Origin: Lachnospiraceae bacterium
GTDB lineage: Bacteria > Bacillota > Clostridia > Lachnospirales > Lachnospiraceae
DNA length: 64,000 bases
Reading direction: 5' to 3'
Assembly (NCBI GenBank): GCA_910575155.1
Contig: CAJTDX010000015.1
Span: 1-64,000 of the forward strand
The notes below the pieces were generated by a model. That model searched no databases. It saw only the letters and a list, made by a program, of their open reading frames with translations, and had not been told where the DNA came from. Below are positions 7,470 through 15,566 of this stretch, piece after piece. A program made the translations under genes and the position numbers. Numbering within the stretch: position 1 is the first letter of the stretch; the number at the start of each line of letters is the position of its first letter.

Positions 7470-8081
7470 TCATTGCATCTGGTAAATGCTATGAACAGCC
7501 TGTTTAATATATTTTCTCCCTTGTTCAACAATGTTAAAAGAGTTATTGGAGAAGCACCATGTAGCCATTGTGCCTCTCACAATGCTTTCAAAATAATTGA
7601 AAATTTCATTGCATGAAAAATCGGAGGATGAATACGCTAAACTTGATTCTATTTCATCCTGCAATATTTTGATAAAATATCGTTTGCTGAAATGTTCGGA
7701 AGGTCCAGGCATACATGCACTTAGATTTAGCGAATAAGCTAAGCAGGTAAGTTCATATCCAGCGTATTCTGCAAATTCAAATTCCAGATTTAAAAAGTAG
7801 GTAATACGTTCAATTACGGATTTATTAGGGTTGGAGGCTATAAATTCATTGTAATGGGTGCAGATATAGGTTCCCATATCAGCATAATAGCTTTCCCTTA
7901 CAATATCTTCCTTGGAGTTGTAATGAACATAAAATGATCCTTTTGCCAATCCTGCTGTCTGGCAAATTTCACTTATAGTAACATTATCGTACCCTTTGCT
8001 TTTTATAAGTGTGACTGCTGTTTCAAATATTTTATTTTTTGTATCAACAGCTCTATCTTTGCGTGTTTTTTTCTGTTCCAT
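7470..8081 (-). CDS. TetR/AcrR-family transcriptional repressor
   Basis: A 203-residue TetR-type regulator. The N-terminal helix-turn-helix (residues about 15-60) reads KIFETAVTLIKSKGYDNVTI, then SEICQTAGLAKGSFYVHYNSKEDIV, the typical recognition helix and following tryptophan/tyrosine-rich turn. The C-terminal two thirds form the divergent all-helical ligand-binding and dimer domain. It is divergent from the YciI-like gene at 8197, and two palindromic boxes lie between them. It most likely represses that gene and itself in response to a small hydrophobic ligand that cannot be guessed from sequence. Confidence 0.9.
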   Translation of the reverse strand: MEQKKTRKDRAVDTKNKIFETAVTLIKSKGYDNVTISEICQTAGLAKGSFYVHYNSKEDIVRESYYADMGTYICTHYNEFIASNPNKSVIERITYFLNLEFEFAEYAGYELTCLAYSLNLSACMPGPSEHFSKRYFIKILQDEIESSLAYSSSDFSCNEIFNYFESIVRGTMATWCFSNNSFNIVEQGRKYIKQAVHSIYQMQ

Positions 8082-8105
8082 TCCTTGACTCCTTATAAAA
8101 TGCTA

Positions 8106-8161
8106 TTGACAATATGGATGGTAGTAGTTAAAATAGTGACCACGGTCATTGACTGCGGTCA
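8106..8161 (+). promoter_or_regulatory. promoter and twin TetR-type operators
   Basis: A sigma-A promoter for the YciI-like gene is present: TTGACA at 8106-8111, a 17-base spacer, and TAAAAT at 8129-8134. Immediately downstream lie two 12-bp boxes, TGACCACGGTCA (8137-8148, perfect palindrome) and TGACTGCGGTCA (8150-8161). They are placed where a bound TetR dimer would block transcript start or elongation. Confidence 0.7.
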
Positions 8162-8196
8162 CTATTATTCTAACACATTTTTGCAGGAGGTACAAT

Positions 8197-8493
8197 ATGT
8201 TTATTTTTAATCTGACTTATATCAAGCCAATTTTGGAAGTTGAAAAAATGTTACCGGCGCATATTAGTTATTTGGAAAAAAACTACAATGCAAAAAAATT
8301 TATTTGTTCTGGAAGAAAGAATCCACGAACTGGCGGGATAATTCTTTGTAATTGTGCCACAAAGCAGGAGGCAGAACAGATTATGAAGCAAGACCCATTT
8401 TTCCGAGAAAAAATTGCCCGGTATGAAATAATTGAGTTCGTACCATCTAAATCATTGGAAGAATTTAAAGCATTTATGGAAAAAATCAAATAG
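8197..8493 (+). CDS. YciI-family (YCII-related) protein
   Basis: A 98-residue protein of the YciI ferredoxin-like fold. The family contains small dehalogenase-like or muconolactone-isomerase-like proteins of largely unknown reaction. The start at 8197 follows GCAGGAGGTACAAT. Typical features are the N-terminal strand FIFNLTYIKP, the central SGRKNPRTGGIILCNC hairpin, and the C-terminal IARYEIIEFVPSKSLEEF strand with its helix. A histidine sits in the first helix (PAHISYL), as in the family. It is the probable target gene of the divergent TetR regulator. Confidence 0.8.
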   Translation: MFIFNLTYIKPILEVEKMLPAHISYLEKNYNAKKFICSGRKNPRTGGIILCNCATKQEAEQIMKQDPFFREKIARYEIIEFVPSKSLEEFKAFMEKIK

Positions 8494-8602
8494 TGGATTA
8501 GCTTGAAAAATGAGATTTTATGTCTAATGAAACGAAAGGAATAAGCGTTTTCATGATGAAATAATTGTGGCGAGGCTGGAAAAGATACCATTGATTAAGC
8601 AA

Positions 8603-8694
8603 AGACCGCCGCACTATGGCCTTCATTCGCCATATGCGGCGGTCTGCCGTTTCCGCGGGCAGGTCTGACAGCAGAAACCGCTTGGAAAGCGGGG
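8603..8694. repeat. structured repeat, copy 1
   Basis: A near-perfect hairpin (8603-8645, about 17 pairs, loop CTTCATTC) is followed by the block CTGCCGTTTCCGCGGGCAGG and, at 8681-8694, CTTGGAAAGCGGGG. The 32-base core at 8632-8663 is almost identical to 10420-10451, and the last block recurs at 10477-10490. The 390-base gap between the YciI-like and XRE genes holds nothing else that I can support. Confidence 0.6.
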
Positions 8695-8883
8695 GAAACA
8701 GAGTTAATATGCTTACACGGCGGTTTGCGTTTGTGCCGCTTTGCGGGGCAACTGTCCCTTTCGATTTAGTGAGAGTGAACAATTGTTTTTTGGAAAGCAA
8801 CCAACAGTTGCCGGATTGGAACGCATAGGTGGATTGATTATGGAAAAACGCTAAAGTATAATGAATGTCTGGAGGATGTCAGA

Positions 8884-9558
8884 ATGGAATTTAAAGAAAA
8901 ATTGCAATTACTAAGAACAAATATGAAACTGTCACAGGAAGAACTTGCTAACAGGCTGGATATATCAAGACAGTCTATAACAAAATGGGAGAATGGACAG
9001 TCTTTTCCGGATATTCAGAACCTTATACAGCTTAGTGAGATTTTTAAAGTTTCCATAGACAGGCTTGTGAAGGAAAATGATATCTGTACAATCAGTCTTT
9101 TTTGTGAACAGAAATATCCTATGCAGGATATCAGGATTTTTTTAGTCAGGGCAAAAAATAACACATATATCACGGGTGAAAATGAAATCATGCCGTCACA
9201 GCCTGGTTCCCACGACTTCCGTTATGAAGATGGTGATTACCTGTATATGGATACTTACCTTGGCGGGCAGAAATTCATAGGCGGGGAACGAGTCTGGATA
9301 AGGAATCATGCAGTGTGGGCTATGAATTATTACGGGGAGAGCCTGGATGAGAATTTTGATATTATATTTTTGAAAGAAGTGCTTTCCCATGTGTCGGTTT
9401 CCATGCCGTTCCGAGGGCCGGAATTCTATCAGAAAGGCGATTATATGTACCAGTGCCAGGTGCAGGGTGATTTTGAATGTTTTTCAGGAGAGGAACGGAT
9501 ATATTGCAGGCAGAAAAAGGTATATGCCTGTATGTTCCACGGAGGGACTATCTTATGA
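8884..9558 (+). CDS. XRE-family regulator with C-terminal DUF5680-like domain
   Basis: A 224-residue protein. Residues 1-66 are a canonical XRE helix-turn-helix (EELANRLDISRQSITKWENG is the recognition part). Residues 85-224 match the DUF5680 type of domain that often follows XRE heads in Firmicutes (DFRYEDGDYLYMDTYLGG, GERVWIRNHAVWAMNYYG), thought to be a ligand-sensing module. TGGAGGATGTCAGA precedes the ATG. The stop codon overlaps the start of the radical SAM gene by 4 bases (ATGA), so the two are translationally coupled and the regulator probably controls that enzyme. Confidence 0.85.
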   Translation: MEFKEKLQLLRTNMKLSQEELANRLDISRQSITKWENGQSFPDIQNLIQLSEIFKVSIDRLVKENDICTISLFCEQKYPMQDIRIFLVRAKNNTYITGENEIMPSQPGSHDFRYEDGDYLYMDTYLGGQKFIGGERVWIRNHAVWAMNYYGESLDENFDIIFLKEVLSHVSVSMPFRGPEFYQKGDYMYQCQVQGDFECFSGEERIYCRQKKVYACMFHGGTIL

Positions 9559-10388
9559 ACATGGTAGAAAAAGAAGTAGTAGTAAAAGATCTGGTTACAA
9601 AATCAAATCTTCCGGCAAGCGATTATGTGATAAACCCTTATGTAGGCTGCCCTCATGGGTGCAGGTACTGTTATGCCTGTTTTATGAAGCGGTTTACGAA
9701 TCATGGTGAGGCATGGGGGAGTTTTATTGACATTAAGCGGTGTGACAAGCCGATAAGCAAAAAGAAACTGCAGGGGAAGTCTGTTTTCCTGTCATCTGTG
9801 ACGGACTGCTACAATCCATTTGAGGAAAAGTACCGTAATACACGGAAGATACTGGAGCAGCTAATTTCCATAAATTGCGAACTGAATATTTCAACAAAAT
9901 CCCATCTGATTTTGAGGGATATTGATTTATTGAAACAGTGTAATAATTTGAAAGTCTCGGTATCAGTCAATACATTAGATGAGCAGTTTAAAAATGATAT
10001 GGATCATGCTAGCAGCATCATGAAACGGCTAGAAACACTGGAAACATTGCATCAAAATGGCATATACACTGTTTTGTTTATGTCTCCTATTTTTCCGGGC
10101 ATAACGGATTATAAGGAAATAATAGTAAAGACACAAAGATATGTGGATGAATACTGGTTTGAAAATCTGAACCTGCGGGGGAGCTATAAGCAGGATATCC
10201 TTGGCTACATAAAAAGTGCCTGCCCACAATTAGTGGAATTATATGATGAAATATATGTAAAAGGGAACATGGGGTTCTGGAATAATCTTGCTGTTGAGAT
10301 TGAGGGATATTGTGCTGCACATTCAATAAAACATATCAATTATTTTTATCATAAGGAGTTGGTAGAAGCCAAATTGAGAACAAAGTAA
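9555..10388 (+). CDS. radical SAM protein, SPL/Rv2578c-like
   Basis: A 277-residue radical S-adenosylmethionine enzyme. The cluster-binding motif is C32-x3-C36-x2-C39 (GCPHGCRYCYA), the form found in the spore-photoproduct-lyase-like group of radical SAM proteins. Cleavage of SAM at a 4Fe-4S cluster would give a 5'-deoxyadenosyl radical; the substrate is unknown. The start at 9555 is chosen because it overlaps the regulator stop and GGAGGG lies 8 bases upstream; longer in-frame starts lie inside the previous gene. The rest has the partial TIM-barrel pattern (FLSSVTDCYNPFEEKY, ELNISTKSHLILRDIDLL, VSVSVNTLD). Confidence 0.85.
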   Translation: MNMVEKEVVVKDLVTKSNLPASDYVINPYVGCPHGCRYCYACFMKRFTNHGEAWGSFIDIKRCDKPISKKKLQGKSVFLSSVTDCYNPFEEKYRNTRKILEQLISINCELNISTKSHLILRDIDLLKQCNNLKVSVSVNTLDEQFKNDMDHASSIMKRLETLETLHQNGIYTVLFMSPIFPGITDYKEIIVKTQRYVDEYWFENLNLRGSYKQDILGYIKSACPQLVELYDEIYVKGNMGFWNNLAVEIEGYCAAHSIKHINYFYHKELVEAKLRTK

Positions 10389-10395
10389 CCAGGTA

Positions 10396-10490
10396 GTGAT
10401 CGCCGATATGCTTACCATTATATGCGGCGGTTTGCCGTTTCCGTAGGCAGGCCGGGCGGCCTGATAACGGAAATCACTTGGAAAGCGGGG
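10396..10490. repeat. structured repeat, copy 2
   Basis: This copy follows the radical SAM gene. A CGCCGATAT / ATATGCGGCG stem leads into TTGCCGTTTCCGTAGGCAGG (core 10420-10451) and CTTGGAAAGCGGGG (10477-10490). With copy 1 it brackets the XRE/radical SAM pair. Confidence 0.6.
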
Positions 10491-10562
10491 AAGTGGCTGC
10501 CCATAATCTATCCTCTGCCCATACCCATATTGCGAAAAGCGTCAACGTCTCTTAATAATTAA

Positions 10563-10575
10563 CGGTAATTGACCG
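10563..10575. promoter_or_regulatory. candidate BlaI operator
   Basis: CGGTAATTGACCG is a near-palindrome 41 bases upstream of the BlaI-like gene, within an AT-rich promoter-like stretch. BlaI repressors usually bind dyads in their own promoter. The assignment rests on position and symmetry only. Confidence 0.35.
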
Positions 10576-10616
10576 ATATATAAAGTGACGAAATTAAACG
10601 AAAGGAAGGCAGAGAT

Positions 10617-11042
10617 ATGGCAAAGGAAGAGATTACACCGAGCGAATGGCAGATTATGGAAGTCCTGTGGGCGTGTGGGGAGCCTTTGACATCCTCCGAG
10701 GTCTACAAGAGGATGCAGGGGAATGTGGGTATGTCGATGAGGATGGTGCGGGTGCTGATGAACCGCCTGAACCAGAAGGATATCCTCGGCTACACGGTGG
10801 ATGAGCATGATTCGAGGGTTTACCACTATTATGTGCAGAGGTCAAGGGAGGAATGCGTGAAGGAGAAGAGCAGGAAGTTTGTGGACAGCTATTTTTCCGG
10901 CAGCGGGACAAATGCGATGGCGGCGCTGCTGCAGAGCTTCGCACTGACGGATGAGCAGATAAAAGAGCTGGAGGAGATTTTGGAGAAAAGCAGGGAGCGG
11001 GGGACAGAATCCACGGATAAGGAGGGTGAACCCCATGCCTGA
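10617..11042 (+). CDS. BlaI/MecI/CopY-family transcriptional repressor
   Basis: A 141-residue winged-helix repressor. The N-terminal half is the family signature: ITPSEWQIMEVLWACGEPLT, then SSEVYKRM and the wing around DILGYTVDEHDSRVYHYY. The C-terminal half is the dimerisation helix bundle. Family members are inactivated by proteolysis set off by a partner M56 membrane peptidase, which is encoded directly downstream with an 8-base overlap. AAGGAAGGCAGAG precedes the ATG. It likely controls its own operon and perhaps the following genes to 15,384. Confidence 0.92.
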   Translation: MAKEEITPSEWQIMEVLWACGEPLTSSEVYKRMQGNVGMSMRMVRVLMNRLNQKDILGYTVDEHDSRVYHYYVQRSREECVKEKSRKFVDSYFSGSGTNAMAALLQSFALTDEQIKELEEILEKSRERGTESTDKEGEPHA

Positions 11043-12279
11043 CTGGTCATGGATTGGCAGCCTGCTGGATTTCTGTGCGGCATATTACACTACCCAGCTT
11101 GTACGGTGTGCGGCATTTTCCTTCGTGCTGATCGGGCTTGTGATGCTGCTCCGGAAGATGCTTTTTTCAAGACGGACATTCATAAGGGGGCTGCTATGGT
11201 CATCCTTCCTGCTCATCCCGTTCCTTGGAAAGCTGAAGCTGTTTTATGAAAATGAGGCAGTGGCGATAATAACAGGACAGATAACGCATGGAACCATGAC
11301 CTGCCTGTGGGCTGACCGCATTTATATGGCGGGCATCCTTATAGCTGCTGTCTGTATATTCGGAAAGCGGCTGCGCCTCCGAAAGTCGGTTGCTGGGATG
11401 GAGAGGGTTTCCTTGGATAATATCGTAGTCAGCGTTACGGACATGAATGTGACGCCGTTTACCGTGGGGCTGTTTGCACCGAAGATCGTCATCCCAAAGG
11501 TAATGCTGGAGAACTACAGCAGGGAGGAATTAAGGTCTGTCATTCAGCATGAGCGGACGCATATCCGGTTAGGGCATTTGTGGTTCGGGCTTGCATGGGA
11601 CGTCCTGCGGTGCCTCTTATGGGTGAACCCGTTCCTGACAGTCTGCCAGAAACAGTTCCGGGCGGATATGGAGGATATCTGCGACAGGGTGTGCATACAG
11701 GGCAGCGGGAGGGCGGCTCATGAATATGGGATGGTATTGCTGAAAACCCTCAAACTGCTGAGTTCCGAATCGGAGACTGCACCGCCCACCGTTACCTATG
11801 CGGGGGAAAGGGAATTTGCAGACATGAAAAGGCGGATGGGCGAGATTGCAGGTTTCCGTCCATACAAAAAAAGGATGTGCGCAGGCATGGCAGCCGCAGC
11901 CGCTCTGATGATTGCGGCCATGCTGTTGGCGGTACATACACATTCCTATGCCCGCTGCAATGAAAACAGGGACATTCTGGTCGGTAAATATGATGGGGAA
12001 AATGCAGTTGTTTCATGCGACACCGAAGAGCTAAGCAGGATGATCTCATATGATGACAAGTATGTCTATGTAGAAAGGGAGGCTTTTGAGAAGTTCTTAA
12101 TTGAAAACAATGCAGAAGGGGAAATTTGGATTGTTTTCGGTGGGTTTTATAAGCTGCCTGGTTTGGCTGGCGCAGCGGAATCCTGTATTTATGAAAGTGG
12201 TTCAGGAGACAGGGTAGTGCAGATACCCTATGAAAGCATCCTGGATAACTGGTATATGGAACTGCTTAAACTATTATAG
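11035..12279 (+). CDS. BlaR1-like M56 membrane metallopeptidase
   Basis: A 414-residue integral membrane protease. The ATG at 11035 is preferred because AAGGAGGG lies 9 bases upstream (a GTG at 11026 is also in frame). The gluzincin motif HERTH is at residues 172-176. Hydrophobic membrane segments lie near residues 22-40, 52-66 and 92-108 and again just after the catalytic domain (MAAAAALMIAAMLLAV). In BlaR1 and MecR1 the C-terminus is a penicillin-binding sensor. Here it is only about 100 residues with no SxxK/KTG motifs, so the signal is something other than a classical beta-lactam. It is coupled to the BlaI gene. Confidence 0.88.
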   Translation: MPDWSWIGSLLDFCAAYYTTQLVRCAAFSFVLIGLVMLLRKMLFSRRTFIRGLLWSSFLLIPFLGKLKLFYENEAVAIITGQITHGTMTCLWADRIYMAGILIAAVCIFGKRLRLRKSVAGMERVSLDNIVVSVTDMNVTPFTVGLFAPKIVIPKVMLENYSREELRSVIQHERTHIRLGHLWFGLAWDVLRCLLWVNPFLTVCQKQFRADMEDICDRVCIQGSGRAAHEYGMVLLKTLKLLSSESETAPPTVTYAGEREFADMKRRMGEIAGFRPYKKRMCAGMAAAAALMIAAMLLAVHTHSYARCNENRDILVGKYDGENAVVSCDTEELSRMISYDDKYVYVEREAFEKFLIENNAEGEIWIVFGGFYKLPGLAGAAESCIYESGSGDRVVQIPYESILDNWYMELLKLL

Positions 12280-12336
12280 GCACAGTATGGAAACGAAATG
12301 GATTTCAATAAATTTATTATCAAGGAGGAAAAAATT

Positions 12337-13086
12337 ATGGCGATGGAGATTACAAACAATTACAGCAGCTATGCGGCACAGGGCATGGCAGGCAACACGA
12401 AAAAGAAGGAAACTGAGAAAACACAGGAGACAGCAGAGGGCAGTAAATCCAGAAGTACAGCAGGGTATGCGGATGAACTGGCCAAACTTGTCCCAAGCGT
12501 AGATTTTATGGTTGGAAACGGCTGCTCATCAGCAAAAAGCGGTAAAACCCTGACCATTAATCCTAAACTTCTGGAAAAAATGCAGAATGATTCGGAGCAG
12601 GCAAAGGAAACGAAGGAGTTGATCAGAGGCGTTGAATCGGCAATGAATCTGATAGACAGTATCAATAAAGCCAGTGGCTGGACTGTCGTATACAAGCATA
12701 GCTACATAGACGAAAATGGGAAATACCATTCTGTTGGACATTACAGAAATGACTTTATGCTGAACATGAGTGACAAACTCCGGGAAGAAAGGAAGAAAAA
12801 TTCTGAGAAACTGCTTGAAAAGACGAAGGAAAAGGCAGCAGAAAAGAAAGAAAAATTAGAGGAAACATTAGAAGAAAAGAAAGCGGAAAAGGCAGAGGGT
12901 GGATCAGCTTACAACAAGGCCGAACAGCTCATAAATGAAAAAATGGCTGCTTCCAAAGATGGCACGATTTATCTGAATGACACAGATATGAAAACAATCA
13001 TCGAAGCTGCCCGGGAAGAGGATGCGGGCAAAACCACTGTGAAAGATCAGCCGCAGGTTGGTGCGAATCTGGATTTGAAGATATAA
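12337..13086 (+). CDS. DUF6033-like protein
   Basis: A 249-residue soluble protein. The start at 12337 follows AAGGAGGAAAAAATT; an upstream in-frame start at 12298 is less likely. It resembles what I recall as the DUF6033 family: N-terminal NNYSSYAAQG, a conserved block LAKLVPSVDFMVGN, then LTINPKLLEKMQND and HSYIDENGKYHSVGHYRNDF. A lysine/glutamate-rich coiled coil follows (about residues 150-205). There is no signal peptide or membrane segment. The function is unknown; it sits in the BlaI/M56 cluster. Confidence 0.7.
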   Translation: MAMEITNNYSSYAAQGMAGNTKKKETEKTQETAEGSKSRSTAGYADELAKLVPSVDFMVGNGCSSAKSGKTLTINPKLLEKMQNDSEQAKETKELIRGVESAMNLIDSINKASGWTVVYKHSYIDENGKYHSVGHYRNDFMLNMSDKLREERKKNSEKLLEKTKEKAAEKKEKLEETLEEKKAEKAEGGSAYNKAEQLINEKMAASKDGTIYLNDTDMKTIIEAAREEDAGKTTVKDQPQVGANLDLKI

Positions 13087-13100
13087 GAGGAGGCGAGGAT

Positions 13101-13646
13101 ATGAATATCAGCAGTAACAATGTGAGAGGACTTTCGCAGTCTTCCCTTTTGAATAAACTGTTTTCGCAGAAAAATGGGAAAAAAACAAGTACATCTAATC
13201 AAATGGGCGCTGCTATTAGCGGAGGAGTGAAGTATAAACATAGCAATATGTATTATGATGAAAACGGTATCCCTTGGATGTCAAAAGAGCAGGCGGACAG
13301 ATGTATAACGGGAAGAAGCGATTGGAAAAAAATTGTGTCTGTGTCAGATGAAGTAAAGGCAGAACTGGCGGAGGTGGTAAAGCAGGATTTTATCAGCACC
13401 AATGGAAAGAGCATACCGGAAGGAACCAGGAGAAATGATGTTATCAACAAATATTTAAGTACCCTTCCTTCCAAACAGCGCAGTTCTGCTTCGTGGACGT
13501 TGGACAGAATGGCAGGGGACTATGGAAGCAGGTTAGAAGCATTGGTAAAGAAGAACAATCCAAACTGGAAACCAGGAGATGCCTTTGACACGGGCATTTT
13601 AGACCAGCTCGATGGGACGCTCGGCGGGGTGGATTTCAGGGCATAA
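13101..13646 (+). CDS. hypothetical protein of the BlaI/M56 cluster
   Basis: Not recognised. A 181-residue, Ser/Asn-rich, soluble protein starting 14 bases after the DUF6033-like gene, with GGAGGCGAGGAT upstream. The N-terminus (MNISSNNVRGLSQSSLLNKL) is polar and lacks a Sec signal. The middle carries YYDENGIPWMSKEQADRC and the C-terminus ends in a helical block with SWTLDRMAGDYGSRLEALV. Spacing and strand place it in one operon with its neighbours. Confidence 0.75.
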   Translation: MNISSNNVRGLSQSSLLNKLFSQKNGKKTSTSNQMGAAISGGVKYKHSNMYYDENGIPWMSKEQADRCITGRSDWKKIVSVSDEVKAELAEVVKQDFISTNGKSIPEGTRRNDVINKYLSTLPSKQRSSASWTLDRMAGDYGSRLEALVKKNNPNWKPGDAFDTGILDQLDGTLGGVDFRA

Positions 13647-13669
13647 AATTTGGAAATGGAGGATTTGGT

Positions 13670-14455
13670 ATGTCAGTAAATATTGAAGGAAATGTGGGCC
13701 AGACCAGTGCGGCAAGCGGCTGGTATCAGAATGGCAGGGCGGTCAGCGCACAGGAAAAGGAAAAAGATGCACCGCAGCCGAAGGCGGACAATGCGGTGAA
13801 GGTTTCCATTTCGCAGGAGGGAATTGAGAGCTATCGGAAACAGACCCGTGAAAAAGGGATATCGGGCAGGGTTGTTGCAAAAGGGAACAAGGAGAGCGTT
13901 ATAAGGCAGGCAAAACAGGCGACAAACGCTCTGCTTGCGAATAATTATGGCAATGAGTTAGCCAAAGAGACCGAAAAACTGAAAGGGCAGAGGACAGGCG
14001 GCAGTTCTTACAGCCTTTCAAACCGGGTGGAGGATTCCGTCAGGGCTTATGGGAACCTTTATGATGAGATCGTGCAGGGTTATCAGAACGGCACAAGGGA
14101 GCGTTATGTGGAGGATGAAAATTCAGAAACGGGTTTCCGCAAAATGACAATGGAGGAAGAATTAAGCAGGCTTGACCGGGCATTCCAGAAGATGGCGGAC
14201 AGAGCGGATGCCAGGGAAATGATTGAGGGCGAGTTTAAGAGGCTCAGAACTGAAGGAGGGAAAGGGCTTTCCACGAATGCCTCTAAAAAGCCGCAGGGGA
14301 CGGATGAAAACGTCCCGGAAACAGCCGGGCAGAAAATGAAAAGGCTGGCACAGGAATGGAGGGATGCCTACAAGACTTCCGGTTCTAAGGAAAGCAGCAT
14401 GGAGAAAGTGTTATCCATGCTGAATGGTATGTTTGGCATTCGCAAAGAGGCATAA
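13670..14455 (+). CDS. hypothetical protein of the BlaI/M56 cluster
   Basis: Not recognised. A 261-residue hydrophilic protein, 23 bases after the previous gene, with TGGAGGATTTGGT upstream. It has a polar N-terminus (MSVNIEGNVGQTSAASGWYQ) and the short motif VKVSISQEGIESYRKQ, a pattern I associate with many small Lachnospiraceae proteins of unknown function. The C-terminal half is helical and charged. No signal peptide or membrane segment is present. A hairpin without a T run follows at 14489-14520. Confidence 0.75.
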   Translation: MSVNIEGNVGQTSAASGWYQNGRAVSAQEKEKDAPQPKADNAVKVSISQEGIESYRKQTREKGISGRVVAKGNKESVIRQAKQATNALLANNYGNELAKETEKLKGQRTGGSSYSLSNRVEDSVRAYGNLYDEIVQGYQNGTRERYVEDENSETGFRKMTMEEELSRLDRAFQKMADRADAREMIEGEFKRLRTEGGKGLSTNASKKPQGTDENVPETAGQKMKRLAQEWRDAYKTSGSKESSMEKVLSMLNGMFGIRKEA

Positions 14456-14488
14456 TTGGATATACAGATATAACCTTTACACCCTATT

Positions 14489-14520
14489 CCGCAGAGGCGC
14501 ATAATGCTTTGCCTCTGCGG
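14489..14520 (+). terminator. hairpin after the hypothetical gene
   Basis: CCGCAGAGGC (14489-14498) pairs perfectly with GCCTCTGCGG (14511-14520). There is no T run, so it may be an attenuator, an mRNA-stabilising structure or a weak terminator. Confidence 0.5.
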
Positions 14521-14634
14521 TCTGCCCGGAGGTGAGGGGGAGTGTATTTATAGGGTAATGAACCGCTCGGACTTATTGCAAGGGAGCGAATGCGGCTCTG
14601 ATCGATTAAAGATATAGAGGAATGGAGAGGCATT

Positions 14635-15051
14635 ATGAAAAAATATTTAACCTTACTTTGTATGTTAATAATAGGTACACTTAATATTGGCGGTTGCGGC
14701 AGAGAAGAGGCGGATTTTGAGACATCCGTATTTAAGATTTCTGATGATATAACCAAAGTTAATGTTGAACATTATGTCAGCGGAGAAATAGCGCAATGGG
14801 CGGTAGAAGGAGCTGGGGTTGATGATTTGAGGAATTGGTTTAATGGTTTGGAATATACCTTTTTTGAGTATGAAGAAGGTGAATCTCCCGGAGATAGCGA
14901 TGGTGGTGAATTTTATAGTTTTACCTTTGCTGAAGAAGATAATTCAGAATTTTCTTATGTCATTAACGGACCAGAAGACTGTTATCTTTTGATAGAGGGG
15001 CGTTGGTATTTGGTTAAGAATCCGTTAGAACCACCTATCAGCGATAAATAA
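14635..15051 (+). CDS. small lipoprotein
   Basis: A 138-residue secreted lipoprotein. The signal peptide is KKYLTLLCMLIIGTLNIGGC, with the lipobox LNIGGC placing the lipidated cysteine at residue 21. The mature part is acidic (EYEEGESPGDSDGGEF) and ends near residue 138 without further domains; IAQWAVEGAGVDDLRNWFNG is its most protein-like block. GGAGAGGCATT precedes the start. Position in the BlaI/M56 cluster suggests an envelope role, possibly as partner or cargo of the membrane protease, which is inference. Confidence 0.8.
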   Translation: MKKYLTLLCMLIIGTLNIGGCGREEADFETSVFKISDDITKVNVEHYVSGEIAQWAVEGAGVDDLRNWFNGLEYTFFEYEEGESPGDSDGGEFYSFTFAEEDNSEFSYVINGPEDCYLLIEGRWYLVKNPLEPPISDK

Positions 15052-15111
15052 AATGTGGTTGTAAAATATTCGGACATCCGCAGTGTTCCGGCAAAACAGG
15101 AGGAGATTGAA

Positions 15112-15384
15112 ATGGATATAACAGGAATAACAAAAAGCCATCAAGCGGGCATCCAAAAGACAGGGAAGAAATCATCCAAGAAGGAATGGAAACTGTCGGA
15201 TTCCCTCCGGGAGCAGATAGCCGGATATGCCAGGAAGGATGCGACGCAGGGCATCTATATGGGGAATAAGTTCCTCGCCCTGCGGAAAAGCGAGGTCGTC
15301 AAAGCCGCGCCGGACAGGGCAGGCATCCTCGGCTTTCCGGCAGATTGGAGAATCGGGGAGCAGGGAGAGACAAGTAAAACCTGA
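15112..15384 (+). CDS. small hypothetical protein (90 aa)
   Basis: Not recognised. The ATG at 15112 is preferred over the GTG at 15055 because CAGGAGGAGATTGA lies upstream. The N-terminus (MDITGITKSHQAGIQKTGKK) is again short, polar and without a signal, like the other soluble proteins of the cluster. The C-terminus (ARKDATQGIYMGNKFLALRK) is helical. It may be a truncated member of a longer family, since related N-termini usually lead larger proteins. Confidence 0.55.
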   Translation: MDITGITKSHQAGIQKTGKKSSKKEWKLSDSLREQIAGYARKDATQGIYMGNKFLALRKSEVVKAAPDRAGILGFPADWRIGEQGETSKT

Positions 15385-15566
15385 AAGTTTGATTTTGGGG
15401 AATTCTACGAATTGACTTTAGATTTCTACCACTGGTTGCGTAGATGTATAGAGGGCTATATGGAACGCAACCGACCATCTTGGTATTGTAAAGCAAGGAT
15501 TTCAGTGAATAGTTCAGAGCCAAGTTATTGTACTGAAACCTAAAAAAGAAATGGAGAGGTATAAAT
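15385..15566. other. intergenic stretch before the ABC transporter
   Basis: A short open stretch in frame with GEFYELTLDFYHWLRRCIEG begins near 15400 without a start codon or ribosome site and ends in TAA near 15543, so it may be a gene remnant. TTCAGT at about 15500 and ACTGAA at about 15535 form a loose dyad ahead of the transporter gene. No clear promoter could be assigned. Confidence 0.3.

Noticed and set aside
7052-7531. Minus-strand open frames over the repeat region before the TetR gene
   Set aside because: They run through iteron-like repeats and hairpins, have low-complexity sequence and no ribosome site.
8494-8883. Riboswitch suspected ahead of the XRE gene
   Set aside because: The structure is a repeat also found after the radical SAM gene and no known riboswitch core was recognised; it is kept as a repeat only.
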